Origin: Gallionellales bacterium GWA2_60_18 | GTDB lineage: Bacteria > Pseudomonadota > Gammaproteobacteria > Burkholderiales > Gallionellaceae | Direction of reading: 5' to 3' | Length of the DNA: 64,000 nt | Assembly (NCBI GenBank): GCA_001801105.1 | Contig: MGWS01000022.1 | Location: 1-64,000 of the forward strand | Shown here: positions 33,319-43,583 of the stretch, in pieces | How positions within the stretch are numbered: position 1 is the stretch's first letter | How the letters are laid out: each line of letters begins with the position of its first letter | Position numbers and translations under genes: made by a program | The notes under the pieces: model-generated | The model's input: the letters and a program-made list of their open reading frames with translations, nothing else | Databases searched by the model: none | What the model was told of the DNA's origin: nothing

Positions 33319-34749
33319 ATGATTCCACGCATGTCCCATCATACCCCAGACAATTCCGGCCTCCTCGCGCGCAGCCTCGCGTCCGTCTGGCATCCGTGCT
33401 CCCAGATGAAGCATTACGAGGCCTTTCCGCTGGTGCCGGTCGCGCGCGGGGCGGGGGCATGGTTGTACGACTACGACGGCAAGCGCTATCTCGATGCAGT
33501 GAGCTCCTGGTGGGTGAACCTGTTCGGACATTGCAACCCGCGCATCAACGCCGCGCTGTGCGATCAACTCAACACATTAGAGCATGCGATGCTGGCCGGG
33601 TTCACTCACGAGCCGGTGGTGCGGCTGTCCGAGCGGCTGCGCGAACTCGCGCCTGCCGGACTCGGGCATTGTTTCTACGGCTCGGACGGCGCATCGGCCA
33701 CCGAGATCGCGCTGAAGATGAGCGCTCACTACTGGCGCAACAGCGGCCAACCCGGCAAGACGCGCTTCATCAGTCTGGCGAACAGCTATCACGGCGAGAC
33801 GCTGGGCGCGTTGTCGGTCACCGATGTCGCGCTGTTCCGCGATGCCTACGGCGCGCTCATCACGCAGCAGGCCACCGTGCCCAGCCCGGACTGGCGCAAT
33901 GCGGAAGCCGGGGAAAGTGCTCAGGATTTCGCGCTGCGCTGTGCCGTTGCACTGGAAACCCATTTGCAGCAGCATCATGCGCAGATCGCCGCCTTCATCG
34001 TCGAGCCGCTGGTGCAGGGCGCGGCGGGCATGGCGATGTATCACCCGATCTATCTGAGCCGCGCCCGCGAACTTTGCAGCCGCTATCAGGTACATCTGAT
34101 CGCCGACGAGATCGCGGTGGGTATGGGGCGCACGGGAACGATGTTCGCCTGCGAACAGGCCAATTCAAATCCCCCCCAACCACCCTTTTGCAAAGGGGGG
34201 AATCAAGTCCTCGCCACGACAGCTCCCCCCTTTGCAAAAGGGGGGTTGGGGGGGATTTCCCCTGACTTTCTCCTCATCTCGAAAGGCATCACCGGCGGCT
34301 ATCTGCCGTTGTCCATCGTGATGACCAGCGACGACATCTATCAGGCGTTCTATGCCGACGAGACCGCGCGCGGCTTCCTGCATTCGCATTCCTACACCGG
34401 CAATCCGCTGGCTTGCCGCGCCGCGCTCGCCACACTGGACATCTTCGCCGCGGATGACGTGCTTGCCGCCAATCGCCGCAAGGCGGAATTTCTCAACCGC
34501 GTCGCACAGCCGTTACGCGAACATCCCAAGGTGAAGAATTTTCGCAACACCGGCATGATCTGGGCGTTCGAGGTGGAGACGCCGCATGCGGATTTCGCGC
34601 GGCGCTGCTTCGCGCTGGGATTGCAACATGAACTGCTGCTGCGCCCGGTGTCGAACACCGTGTATTTCATGCCGCCCTATGTGATCAGCGAAGAAGAGAT
34701 GCAGATGCTGGCAACGCGCACGCTGGCGATCGTGGAGCAACTATCATGA
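33319..34749 (+). CDS. bioA: Adenosylmethionine-8-amino-7-oxononanoate aminotransferase
   Basis: A 476-residue PLP enzyme of biotin synthesis (KAPA to DAPA, with SAM as amino donor). WHPCSQMKHYE and YGSDGASATEIALKM are family motifs; the PLP Lys is K322 in DFLLISKGITGG. It is about 45 residues longer than E. coli BioA; 31 of these (about residues 283-313, NPPQPPFCKGG...PPFAKGGLGG) come from a palindromic repeat directly before the catalytic-Lys strand. The frame is intact. Start could also be the second Met (33331). It overlaps dacB by 4 bases. Confidence 0.94.
   Translation: MIPRMSHHTPDNSGLLARSLASVWHPCSQMKHYEAFPLVPVARGAGAWLYDYDGKRYLDAVSSWWVNLFGHCNPRINAALCDQLNTLEHAMLAGFTHEPVVRLSERLRELAPAGLGHCFYGSDGASATEIALKMSAHYWRNSGQPGKTRFISLANSYHGETLGALSVTDVALFRDAYGALITQQATVPSPDWRNAEAGESAQDFALRCAVALETHLQQHHAQIAAFIVEPLVQGAAGMAMYHPIYLSRARELCSRYQVHLIADEIAVGMGRTGTMFACEQANSNPPQPPFCKGGNQVLATTAPPFAKGGLGGISPDFLLISKGITGGYLPLSIVMTSDDIYQAFYADETARGFLHSHSYTGNPLACRAALATLDIFAADDVLAANRRKAEFLNRVAQPLREHPKVKNFRNTGMIWAFEVETPHADFARRCFALGLQHELLLRPVSNTVYFMPPYVISEEEMQMLATRTLAIVEQLS
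34167..34258. repeat. Palindromic element (family A) inside bioA
   Basis: A 92-base element with perfect 15-base terminal inverted repeats, AAATCCCCCCCAACC and GGTTGGGGGGGATTT, and two inner palindromes centred on TTTTGCAAA and TTTGCAAAA. The arrangement matches the copy in leuS at 9221-9313. It is translated as part of BioA. Confidence 0.88.
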
Positions 34750-36188
34750 AGCGTGCCGCCGCGCTATTCGTCCTGATGCTTGCCGCCGCACCGGCCGGCG
34801 CAACCGGTTTGCCGCGCGCGACGACCGATGCGCTGAAGGCGGCGGGCATCCCGCTGTCCGCCGTCGCGGTCGAGGTGCGCGAAGTCGGCGGGCAGCATGC
34901 GCTGATCAGCCTGAACGCCAGGCAGCCGATGAACCCGGCCTCCACCATGAAGCTGCTCACCACCTATGCCGCGCTCGACCTGCTCGGCCCGGCCTACGCC
35001 TGGAAGACCGAGGCATATCTCGACGGCGAGCTGAAAGACGGCGTGCTGCGCGGCGATCTGGTGCTGAAAGGCTACGGCGACCCCAAGTTCACCGTCGAAC
35101 AGTTCTGGCTGTGGCTCGCCGAGCTGCGCGCGCGCGGCCTGCGCGACATTCGCGGCGACCTGGTGCTGGACCGCAGCTTCTTCGACCTACCGCAGCATGA
35201 CCCGGCGCAGTTCGACAACGACCCGGTGCGCGCCTACAACGTCGGGCCGGATGCGTTGCTGCTCAACTTCAACACCTTGCGCCTGCGCTACCTGCCGGAC
35301 GGCGGCAAGCTGAACGTCTTCATCGAGCCGCCGCTGGACGGCGTGACGCTGGACAACCGGCTCGCCCCCAAGGCGAACGGCGGCTGCAACGACTGGGACG
35401 ACGGCGTCATCGTGGAACCGAAGGGCGACAGCGTCATCCTGCAAGGCGGCTATCCCGGCAATTGCGGCGAACGCGAGCACAGCCTCAGCGTGATGCCGCA
35501 CACGCGCTATGTCGAGGCGGTGTTTCGCGCACTGTGGAAGGAATTGGGCGGCACGCTACGGGGCAAGCAGCGCGAGGGCATCGCGGGTGGCAGCGCGCAG
35601 CTGTTTTCCACGCACTACTCCGAGCCGCTGTCATCGGTGATCCGCGACATCAACAAGTTCAGCAACAACGTCATGGCGCGCCAGCTGTTCCTGACGCTGG
35701 GTGCAGCCACTTCTCTCCCCTCGTCCTTGCAGGGAGAGGGGGCGGGGGAGAGGGTGACCACTGTTTCTTCCAATATCGCGCGCAGCACGCAGGCCGTGCA
35801 GGACTGGTTGCAAAAACAACGGCTCGATTTCCCCGAGCTGGTGCTGGAGAACGGTGCCGGACTGTCGCGCAAGGAGCGCATCAGCGCGGCGCACATGGTG
35901 CAGCTGCTGCAACGCGCGGCGAATCATCCGCTCAGCGCCGAACTGGAATCCTCGTTGCCGATACTCGGCGTGGACGGTTCGGTGAAAAAACGCCTGAAGG
36001 AAAGCGCTGCCGCCGGCCAGGCACACCTCAAAACCGGCACGCTGGAAGGCGTGAAGACCGTCGCCGGTTATGTGCGCTCGCGAAGCGGCAAGGAATGGAT
36101 CGTGGTGTGCTTCATCAATCATGCCAACGCCAAGCGCGGGCAGGATGCTCAGGATGCACTGATCGATTGGGTGCAGTCGCAGCGCTGA
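34746..36188 (+). CDS. dacB: D-alanyl-D-alanine carboxypeptidase/endopeptidase (PBP4)
   Basis: A 480-residue periplasmic peptidoglycan hydrolase. A signal peptide covers about residues 1-20 (MKRAAALFVLMLAAAPAGA). The serine-hydrolase triad of motifs is complete: PASTMKLLTTY (SxxK), KFSNNVMAR (SxN), and HLKTGTLEG (KTG). A family B repeat inserts about 14 codons near residues 322-336 (SLPSSLQGEGAGERV), just after the SxN motif. It overlaps bioA by 4 bases, probably by accident of a packed strand. Confidence 0.93.
   Translation: MKRAAALFVLMLAAAPAGATGLPRATTDALKAAGIPLSAVAVEVREVGGQHALISLNARQPMNPASTMKLLTTYAALDLLGPAYAWKTEAYLDGELKDGVLRGDLVLKGYGDPKFTVEQFWLWLAELRARGLRDIRGDLVLDRSFFDLPQHDPAQFDNDPVRAYNVGPDALLLNFNTLRLRYLPDGGKLNVFIEPPLDGVTLDNRLAPKANGGCNDWDDGVIVEPKGDSVILQGGYPGNCGEREHSLSVMPHTRYVEAVFRALWKELGGTLRGKQREGIAGGSAQLFSTHYSEPLSSVIRDINKFSNNVMARQLFLTLGAATSLPSSLQGEGAGERVTTVSSNIARSTQAVQDWLQKQRLDFPELVLENGAGLSRKERISAAHMVQLLQRAANHPLSAELESSLPILGVDGSVKKRLKESAAAGQAHLKTGTLEGVKTVAGYVRSRSGKEWIVVCFINHANAKRGQDAQDALIDWVQSQR
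35712..35754. repeat. CTCTCCC-type palindromic repeat (family B) inside dacB
   Basis: CTCTCCCCTCGTCCTTGCAG followed by GGAGAGGGGGCGGGGGAGAGGG. It is an imperfect palindrome of the CTCTCCC...GGGAGAG type, seen also at 46597-46709 and 61403-61445. It keeps the dacB reading frame. Confidence 0.75.
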
Positions 36189-36268
36189 TTGCCTGGCCGG
36201 GGCGCTGGATCGGGGGCGGCCTGTCGTCGTCTTCTAAAGAATCTCGCAGCCGGGCCGATAAAGTCACG

Positions 36269-37495
36269 ATGTATAGCCATCTTCAATCGGAGAACCTTTC
36301 CCTTCGTCATCGGCTGGAATCGCTGCTGCATGAAGCGCGGCAGAACGAAGACAAGATGCGACGCTTCGACCAGCTTCAGCGCCAGTTGATCGGCGCCGAT
36401 TCCCTGTCCGAGTTGATTCGCTTGCTGCTTTCCGAATACATGCTGGTATTCGGGGTCGAGTTCGTCACTCTTGCGCTGGTCGATCGGGAATATGAGGTCA
36501 CCCGGCTCCTGGAGGGCTGGCTCGGTGTCGATGCCGACTGCAGCGGGCTCACGCTGCTCCGCTCGACCGATACGCTTGACGAGCTGTATGGCGGGAAGCG
36601 CGGCACTTTTCTGGGCGCCTTCGACGCATCGGCACATCAGGCTATCTTCAATGCCCCGCTGGGATGGATCGCATCGGTCGCGCTCCTGCCGCTTACCCGT
36701 CATGGCGAACTGATCGGCAGCCTGCATTTTGGCAGCGCCGATTCCGGTCGCTATGTTGCCGGTTGCGGGACGGATTTTCTGGAACGGTTGTCCGGAGTCA
36801 TCGCTGTTTGTCTGGAAAGCGCGCTTTCAAACGAGCGGTTGAAGCGGACGGGGCTGACCGATGCGTTGACCGGGGTGCAGAACCGCCGTTATTTCGAGCA
36901 CCGCTGTCAGATCGAGATCAGCCAGGCTCGTCGGCACAAGCATCAACTGGCCTGCATGTTTCTGGATGTCGATAAATTCAAGCGCATCAACGATACCTAT
37001 GGGCATCAGACGGGCGATGAGGTGTTGAAGAGCGTAGCCACTGTCATCAAATCCCAGTTGAGAGGGGGCGACACCATCGCCCGCTACGGTGGCGAGGAGT
37101 TCATTGTTCTCCTTCCGCAAATCGGGTTGACCTATGCCCATCAGATAGCCGAAAGGATACGCTGCCGAGTCGCGGCGAAAGCGCTACAGGCGGATTCCGG
37201 ACAGCCGATCGAGATCACGATCTCCATCGGGTTGGCAATGCTGCCCTGTGCGGATGACGGTGTGGAAGATCGCGCGCTGGGCGAGCGGCTGATCGCCGCC
37301 GCAGACAAGGCGCTCTATCAGGCCAAGCACAGCGGCCGAAACCGGGTGGTATGCGCCGACGATCTTCCTTCGGAACCCGCGCTTGCGCCGCTGGACAGCT
37401 TGTTGCGCCAGTCGGCGGTCGCCGCAGGCCGTACGATGCTGGCGATGCTGGCGGTGATGAAATTCTGGAAACGTGCCTGGAATTCGTCGAGATGA
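36269..37495 (+). CDS. Diguanylate cyclase with DUF484/GAF-like sensor
   Basis: A 408-residue soluble protein. Order: short coiled-coil start (SLRHRLESLLHEARQNEDK), a DUF484-type GAF domain (about residues 50-210, with IASVALLPLTRHGELIGSLHFGS), then a GGDEF domain with active-site YGGEEFIVLLP. RGGD five residues before GGEEF is the inhibitory I-site, so feedback by c-di-GMP is likely. ATG at 36269 starts the frame; an earlier in-frame codon lies inside dacB. The ligand is unknown. Confidence 0.9.
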   Translation: MYSHLQSENLSLRHRLESLLHEARQNEDKMRRFDQLQRQLIGADSLSELIRLLLSEYMLVFGVEFVTLALVDREYEVTRLLEGWLGVDADCSGLTLLRSTDTLDELYGGKRGTFLGAFDASAHQAIFNAPLGWIASVALLPLTRHGELIGSLHFGSADSGRYVAGCGTDFLERLSGVIAVCLESALSNERLKRTGLTDALTGVQNRRYFEHRCQIEISQARRHKHQLACMFLDVDKFKRINDTYGHQTGDEVLKSVATVIKSQLRGGDTIARYGGEEFIVLLPQIGLTYAHQIAERIRCRVAAKALQADSGQPIEITISIGLAMLPCADDGVEDRALGERLIAAADKALYQAKHSGRNRVVCADDLPSEPALAPLDSLLRQSAVAAGRTMLAMLAVMKFWKRAWNSSR

Positions 37496-37510
37496 TTCGA
37501 GCGGCTTGAA

Positions 37511-38974
37511 TCACAAGCCCAGTTCGCCCCACATCGCATCCACCCTCGCCTTGACCTCCGCATCCATCACGATCGGGGTGCCCCATTCGCGCTGCGTTTC
37601 GCCCGGCCATTTGTTGGTGGCGTCCAGTCCCATCTTGCCGCCGAGGCCGCTCACGGGGGAAGCGAAGTCGAGGTAGTCGATCGGGGTCTTGTCCACCAGC
37701 AGCGTGTCGCGCACCGGATCCATGCGCGTGGTGATCGCCCAGATGACTTCCTGCCAGCTGCGGATGTCGATGTCGTCGTCCACCACCACGATGAACTTGG
37801 TGTACATGAACTGGCGCAGGAAACTCCAGATGCCGAACATCACGCGCTTGGCATGCCCGGCGTACTGCTTCTTGATGCTGACCACCGCCATGCGGTAGCT
37901 GCATCCTTCCGGCGGCAGGTAGAAGTCCACGATCTCCGGGAACTGCTTCTGCAGCAGCGGCACGAACACTTCGTTCAGCGCCACGCCCAGCATCGCCGGT
38001 TCGTCGGGCGGCTTGCCGGTATAGGTGGAGTGGTAGATCGGGTCGCGCCGCATCGTGATGCGCTCTATCGTGAACACCGGGAAAGTGTCCTGCTCGTTGT
38101 AGTAGCCGGTATGGTCGCCGTACGGCCCTTCCAGCGCGGTCTCGCCGGGATGGATCACACCCTCCAGCACGATCTCGGCGGAGGCGGGCACTTGCAAATC
38201 GCTGCCGATGCACTTCACCAGTTCGGTCTTGCTGCCGCGCAGCAGTCCGGCGAACTGGTATTCGGACAAGGAATCCGGCACCGGTGTCACCGCGCCGAGT
38301 ATGGTCGCTGGGTCGGCGCCGATCACCACCGCAACGGGGTATGGCTGACCCGGATTCTTTTCGCAATGATCGCGGAAATCCAGCGCGCCGCCCCGATGCG
38401 CCAGCCAGCGCATGATGACCTTGTTCGGTGCGATCACCTGCTGGCGGTAGATGCCGAGATTCTGGCGCGGCTTGTTCGGCCCGCGTGTGACGACCAGTCC
38501 CCAGGTGATAAGCGGCGCGACATCGCCGGGCCAGCAGTGCTGGATCGGCAGTTTGCCCAGGTCCACCTCGTCGCCCTCCCACACCACCTCCTGACACGGC
38601 GCGCTGGACAGCACTTTGGGCGACATGGTGAGCACTTGCTTCAGCACCGGCCATTTTTCCCACGCATCCTTCAAGCCTTTGGGCGGCTCCGGTTCTTTCA
38701 GGTAGGCAAGCAATTTGCCCACGTCGCGCAATGCGGCGGTGGATTCTTCGCCCATGCCCAGCGCCACGCGGTGCGGCGTTCCGAACAGGTTGGCGAGTAC
38801 CGGCATGTTGTGCCCGACCACATTCTCGAACAGCAGCGCCGGCCCCTGCGCGCGCAACACGCGGTCACAGATTTCCGTCATCTCCAGATGCGTGGAAACC
38901 GGTGCGCTGATGCGCTTGAGTTCGCCGATCTTCTCCAGTTGTGCGATGAAGTCGCGCAGGTCTTGGTATTTCAT
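37511..38974 (-). CDS. ubiD: 3-octaprenyl-4-hydroxybenzoate carboxy-lyase
   Basis: A 487-residue prenyl-FMN decarboxylase of ubiquinone synthesis. It opens with [42 protein letters not shown] and [11 protein letters not shown] hold the prFMN/Mn2+ and catalytic Glu region. Length is close to E. coli UbiD (497). No ubiX gene is nearby. Confidence 0.96.
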   Translation of the reverse strand: MKYQDLRDFIAQLEKIGELKRISAPVSTHLEMTEICDRVLRAQGPALLFENVVGHNMPVLANLFGTPHRVALGMGEESTAALRDVGKLLAYLKEPEPPKGLKDAWEKWPVLKQVLTMSPKVLSSAPCQEVVWEGDEVDLGKLPIQHCWPGDVAPLITWGLVVTRGPNKPRQNLGIYRQQVIAPNKVIMRWLAHRGGALDFRDHCEKNPGQPYPVAVVIGADPATILGAVTPVPDSLSEYQFAGLLRGSKTELVKCIGSDLQVPASAEIVLEGVIHPGETALEGPYGDHTGYYNEQDTFPVFTIERITMRRDPIYHSTYTGKPPDEPAMLGVALNEVFVPLLQKQFPEIVDFYLPPEGCSYRMAVVSIKKQYAGHAKRVMFGIWSFLRQFMYTKFIVVVDDDIDIRSWQEVIWAITTRMDPVRDTLLVDKTPIDYLDFASPVSGLGGKMGLDATNKWPGETQREWGTPIVMDAEVKARVDAMWGELGL

Positions 38975-38993
38975 GAATGCTCCTTATGGAAGC

Positions 38994-39099
38994 AGTTGGT
39001 AGACGTAAGACGTAAGACGTAAGACGCAAGTTGGTGTTGCTCATTGCCTATTTCATCGCGCCGTTTTAACTAACAACTTACGTCTTACGTCTACCAACT
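38994..39099. repeat. 106-bp element with 23-bp perfect terminal inverted repeat
   Basis: The two 23-base arms (38994-39016 and 39077-39099), reading AGTTGGTAGACGTAAGACGT plus AAG and its reverse complement, match exactly. The left arm is followed by two more GACGTAA/GACGCAA units. The right arm reaches the first base of the acyltransferase stop codon. The middle is AT-richer and has no ORF. Confidence 0.85.
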
Positions 39100-39965
39100 C
39101 AATAAAACTTCTTCTCGCCCTTCGGTCTCGTCTTGAACCGTTTGTGCAACCAGAAATATTGCTCCGGCATTTCGCGCACACGCTCCTCGATGAATTCGTT
39201 CATGCGCCGCGTGTCGGCGATCAGATCGCTGGACGGGTAACTTTCCCACGCCGGGTAGAAGCGTAGCTCATAACCCGTGCCATTCGGCAACATTCGCACA
39301 GTCAGTGGCACGACCTTGGCTCCCGTCATTCCGGCCAGTCGCGGCAACGCGGTCAGCGTCGCCGTCGGTACACCGAAGAACGGCACGAACACGCCGTCGC
39401 GGATACCCTGATCCTGGTCGGGCAGGTAGTAGAACGGCTGACCCGCGTTCATCGCCTTGATGACGGGGCGCAAGCCCTGCTGGCGCGAATAGAGGCGCGA
39501 GCCGCCGAAGCGCAGGCGGCCTTCGAGCAGCTTCTTGTGAAACACCGGGTTCTTCTGGTTGGAATACACGCTGACCAGGTCGCCCCGCTGCGTCAGCCAC
39601 GACCAGCCCACATCCAGCGCGACGAAATGCGGCACCAGCAGGATCACCGGGCCGCCGGCAGATTCGAGATGCTCCAGGCCCTCTACTCGTACCAGCCGCC
39701 GGATGCGTTGCGGCGCCGACCACCACAGGATGCCGCGCTCGATGAAGCTGCGCGCAAAGGACTGGAAATTCTGCTTCGCCAACACGGTGCGCTGCGTTTC
39801 CGTCAGCTCCGGAAAGCATAAGCGCAAGTTGATAGCGGTGACAGAACGACGCTCGGTGGAGAGTGCATACAGCAACAGGCCGAGCGCATCACCCAGCCGC
39901 GCCAGCAACGGCAGCGGCAGGAAGTGCAGTAGCCACAGGATAAAAATACCTAATCGTGTCGGCAT
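39099..39965 (-). CDS. Lipid A biosynthesis acyltransferase (LpxL/LpxM-like)
   Basis: A 288-residue membrane-bound acyltransferase. An N-terminal hydrophobic helix (IFILWLLHFLPLPLLARLG) anchors it; the catalytic HxxxxD motif is VPHFVALD, about residue 112; SNQKNPVFHKKLL and LPDQDQGIRDGVFVPFFG are also typical. It adds secondary acyl chains to lipid A. The adjacent gene is a second member with HxxxxE, so one is probably LpxL and the other LpxM-like. Which does what cannot be told. Confidence 0.88.
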   Translation of the reverse strand: MPTRLGIFILWLLHFLPLPLLARLGDALGLLLYALSTERRSVTAINLRLCFPELTETQRTVLAKQNFQSFARSFIERGILWWSAPQRIRRLVRVEGLEHLESAGGPVILLVPHFVALDVGWSWLTQRGDLVSVYSNQKNPVFHKKLLEGRLRFGGSRLYSRQQGLRPVIKAMNAGQPFYYLPDQDQGIRDGVFVPFFGVPTATLTALPRLAGMTGAKVVPLTVRMLPNGTGYELRFYPAWESYPSSDLIADTRRMNEFIEERVREMPEQYFWLHKRFKTRPKGEKKFY

Positions 39966-39987
39966 GGTGGTGATTGGTAGGGGAGAT

Positions 39988-40872
39988 TCATGAATCGCCC
40001 GTATGGTGATGGGCGGGCGGCGTCACGCCGCGCGGCACTTTGTAGCGGTTATAGCCCCACAGGTACTGCGCCGGGCAGGCGCGGATGGTGCGCTCCAGCG
40101 CGGCATTGATCTGGCGCGGCACCGGCTGCGCGAAATCCAGCGCCAGTGGCTCAACGTGGATCACATAACCATTCCCGTGCGGCAGCCGCTCGGAATAGGC
40201 GAGCAACACGGTCGCGCCGCTGCTTTGTGCCAGCCGACCGGCCAGCGTCATGGTGTAGGCGGGGCGACCGAAGAATGGGGCCCACTCGCCCTCGCCGTTG
40301 CCCGGTACCTGATCGGGCAGCAGGCCGACAGCTTCGCCGCGCTTGAGCGCCTTGAACAACAGGCGCACGCCGCCGAGGTCGGCCTTCGCCAGCGTCACGC
40401 GGCTGCGTTCGCGTCCGGCGCGCATCACGCCTTCCAGGAACGCCAGCCGGGGCGAGCGGTACAGCACGGTGATCGGCACGCGCTGCGCCGCATACAGCGC
40501 GGAGATCTCGAAGCAGCCCAGATGCGGGGTGAGGAAGATGATGCCGCAGCCGGTGGTCTGCGCCGCTTCGATGTGCTCCAGCCCGACGCACTCGCGCACC
40601 TTGTCGAGCACTTCATCATAGGGACGCATCCATAGCCACGGCAGTTCGGCGATGCCTTTGCCGGTCTCGGCGATGGCTGCGGACAGCACTTTCCGGTATT
40701 GCCGTTCATCGGCGATCAGGCCGGATTGTTGCAGGTTCTCGCGGGTGCGCGCGGCATAGGAGGCGGAGGTCGCATAGGTCAGCCGCCCGAGCAGCGCGCC
40801 CAGACGATGCAGGGCGCATAGCGGCAACAGGGCCAGGAGGCGAAAGATCAGACGAGAGAGGAAGGCGGCCAT
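39988..40872 (-). CDS. Lipid A biosynthesis acyltransferase, second copy
   Basis: A 294-residue protein of the LpxL/HtrB family. It has an N-terminal hydrophobic helix, TPHLGCFE (HxxxxE) as catalytic motif, LYRSPRLAFLEGVM, and LLPDQVPGNGEGEWAPFFGR. It is transcribed just before the other copy (22-base gap) and diverges from metK. The pair may transfer different acyl chains. Confidence 0.88.
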   Translation of the reverse strand: MAAFLSRLIFRLLALLPLCALHRLGALLGRLTYATSASYAARTRENLQQSGLIADERQYRKVLSAAIAETGKGIAELPWLWMRPYDEVLDKVRECVGLEHIEAAQTTGCGIIFLTPHLGCFEISALYAAQRVPITVLYRSPRLAFLEGVMRAGRERSRVTLAKADLGGVRLLFKALKRGEAVGLLPDQVPGNGEGEWAPFFGRPAYTMTLAGRLAQSSGATVLLAYSERLPHGNGYVIHVEPLALDFAQPVPRQINAALERTIRACPAQYLWGYNRYKVPRGVTPPAHHHTGDS

Positions 40873-40934
40873 AAAGGACTAGTTTGGTATACTGCGCGCC
40901 CAATTTATTAATTGTTGTGATCGAACGGAGAGCC

Positions 40935-42098
<1,164 letters not shown>

Positions 42099-42123
42099 AA
42101 CGCCCTTGAATGTAACGCTGCGC

Positions 42124-42153
42124 CAGTCGCCTCAGGCAACCTGCCTCGGGCGA
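42124..42153 (+). terminator. Rho-independent terminator after metK
   Basis: CAGTCGCCTCAGGCA pairs with TGCCTCGGGCGACTG across a 3-base loop and is followed by seven T. This is a textbook terminator, 25 bases after the metK stop. Confidence 0.95.
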
Positions 42154-42206
42154 CTGTTTTTTTAGTGGACCCGAATTTATTGAGGCATTCGGGCTAGAAT
42201 CCCGTC

Positions 42207-43436
42207 ATGCTGAAACGTATCCCCGTCGAACAGGTGCGCCTGGGTATGCACATCCACGAATTCTGCGGTTCGTGGATGGATCACCCGTTCTGGCGCGGCG
42301 CCTTCACGCTGGACAATCCCAAGGACCTGCGAACCATCCGCGCCACCGGCCTCAAGGAGTTGTGGATAGACACGGCCAAGGGGCTGGATGTCGAGGGCGG
42401 CAGGGCCGAGGAAGAGGTCGCCGCCGAGGTCGAGATCACGCTGGCGCAGGCCGATACGGCAAGCAGGAAAGTGGCGCGCGCCGACATCGTGCAGGAGGCG
42501 GCGCGTGCCATCAAGGTCTGCGCGAGATCGAAACAGGCCGTCACCTCCATGTTCCAGGAAGCGCGCATGGGCAAGGCGCTGAACGCCGATGACGCGCTGC
42601 CCATCGTCGAGGAGATATCCACCTCGGTGCTGCGCAATCCCGGCGCGCTGATCAGCCTCGCGCGCTTGAAGGACAAGGACGATTACACCTACATGCACTC
42701 GGTCGCGGTGTGCGCGCTGATGGTGTCGCTGGCGCGCCAGCTCGGGCTGGATGACGCGCAGGTGCGCCAGGCCGGGCTGGCCGGGTTGCTGCATGATGTC
42801 GGCAAAATGATGATACCGCTCGACATCCTCAACAAGCCGGGCAAGCTGACCGATGCCGAATTCGAGGCGGTGAAAAGCCACCCGGTCGAAGGGCACAGAA
42901 TGCTGCTGGATGGCAGCGGCATCAGCGACATCGCGCTGGATGTCTGCCTGCACCACCACGAAAAGGTGGACGGCAGCGGCTATCCGGAAAAACTCTCCGG
43001 CGAACAGATCAGCCTGTATGCCAAGATGGGCGCGGTGTGCGACGTGTACGACGCGATCACCTCCAACCGCCCGTACAAGGCCGGATGGGAACCCGCCGAT
43101 TCGATCCGCAAGATGGCGGAATGGAGCAGCGGGCATTTCGACCGGCGCATCTTCGAGGCCTTCGTGCGCAGCATCGGCATCTACCCGATCGGCTCGCTGG
43201 TCAAATTGCAGTCCGGCTATCTTGGCGTCGTGGTCGAGCAGAGCGATGCTTCGCTGCTGGTTCCCCAAGTAAAGGTGTTCTTCTCCATCAAATCCGGCAC
43301 CCGAATCGCGCCGGAAGTAATGAATTTATCCAAACCCGGCTGCAAAGACAAAATCGTCTCGCACGAAGACCCGGCCAAATGGGATATCCGCGACATCCAC
43401 GACCTGTGGAGCGGCATGCCGGCGACGGTCTGGTAG
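42207..43436 (+). CDS. HD-GYP c-di-GMP phosphodiesterase (DUF3391 N-domain)
   Basis: A 409-residue protein with a DUF3391 domain at about residues 1-130 (MLKRIPVEQVRLGMHIHEF), then an HD-GYP domain with HSVAVCALMVSLARQLG, LLHDVGKMMIP and HHEKVDGSGYPEKLSG. The HD and GYP residues are intact, so hydrolysis of c-di-GMP is likely. It stands alone between the metK terminator and the ahcY promoter. Confidence 0.93.
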   Translation: MLKRIPVEQVRLGMHIHEFCGSWMDHPFWRGAFTLDNPKDLRTIRATGLKELWIDTAKGLDVEGGRAEEEVAAEVEITLAQADTASRKVARADIVQEAARAIKVCARSKQAVTSMFQEARMGKALNADDALPIVEEISTSVLRNPGALISLARLKDKDDYTYMHSVAVCALMVSLARQLGLDDAQVRQAGLAGLLHDVGKMMIPLDILNKPGKLTDAEFEAVKSHPVEGHRMLLDGSGISDIALDVCLHHHEKVDGSGYPEKLSGEQISLYAKMGAVCDVYDAITSNRPYKAGWEPADSIRKMAEWSSGHFDRRIFEAFVRSIGIYPIGSLVKLQSGYLGVVVEQSDASLLVPQVKVFFSIKSGTRIAPEVMNLSKPGCKDKIVSHEDPAKWDIRDIHDLWSGMPATVW

Positions 43437-43465
43437 CCGCCTTCGCAAACAGCCCCGTTTGCGTT

Positions 43466-43471
43466 TATAAT
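43466..43471 (+). promoter_or_regulatory. -10 box ahead of the SAH riboswitch
   Basis: A perfect TATAAT about 9 bases before the first paired base of the riboswitch. The -35 region (TTCGCA/TCGCAA, 17-18 bases upstream) is poor and overlaps a small hairpin GCAAAC-AGCCCC-GTTTGC. Confidence 0.6.
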
Positions 43472-43479
43472 CCGCGCCC

Positions 43480-43555
43480 TCCGAGGGGTGCTGCAGCGGG
43501 TTTGATGACCATTCCCCCGCCAGGCTCGGAGCCATCATCAGTTTCAACGGCACCC
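43480..43555 (+). ncRNA. SAH riboswitch
   Basis: The core reads TCCGAGGGGTGCTGCAGC and later GCCAGGCTCGGA. TCCGAG pairs with CTCGGA (43480-43485 with 43525-43530), and GGGTGC (43486-43491) pairs with GCACCC (43550-43555) as the pseudoknot. This matches the conserved SAH riboswitch found upstream of ahcY in betaproteobacteria. It should turn on ahcY and the downstream genes when S-adenosylhomocysteine builds up. Confidence 0.93.
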
Positions 43556-43583
43556 ATTCATTAACTTTATGAATGGAGCCGCC

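Noticed and set aside
38994..39030. GACGTAA direct repeats considered as a CRISPR fragment
   Set aside because: Units are 7-8 bases with no spacers, and form part of an inverted-repeat element; no cas gene nearby.
40873..40934. SAM riboswitch upstream of metK
   Set aside because: Only 62 bases separate the divergent starts and no SAM-I/II/SAM-alpha core is visible.
43445..43462. GCAAAC-AGCCCC-GTTTGC hairpin as a terminator of the HD-GYP gene
   Set aside because: A 6-bp stem with no T-run; it overlaps the weak -35 region of ahcY, so its role is unclear.
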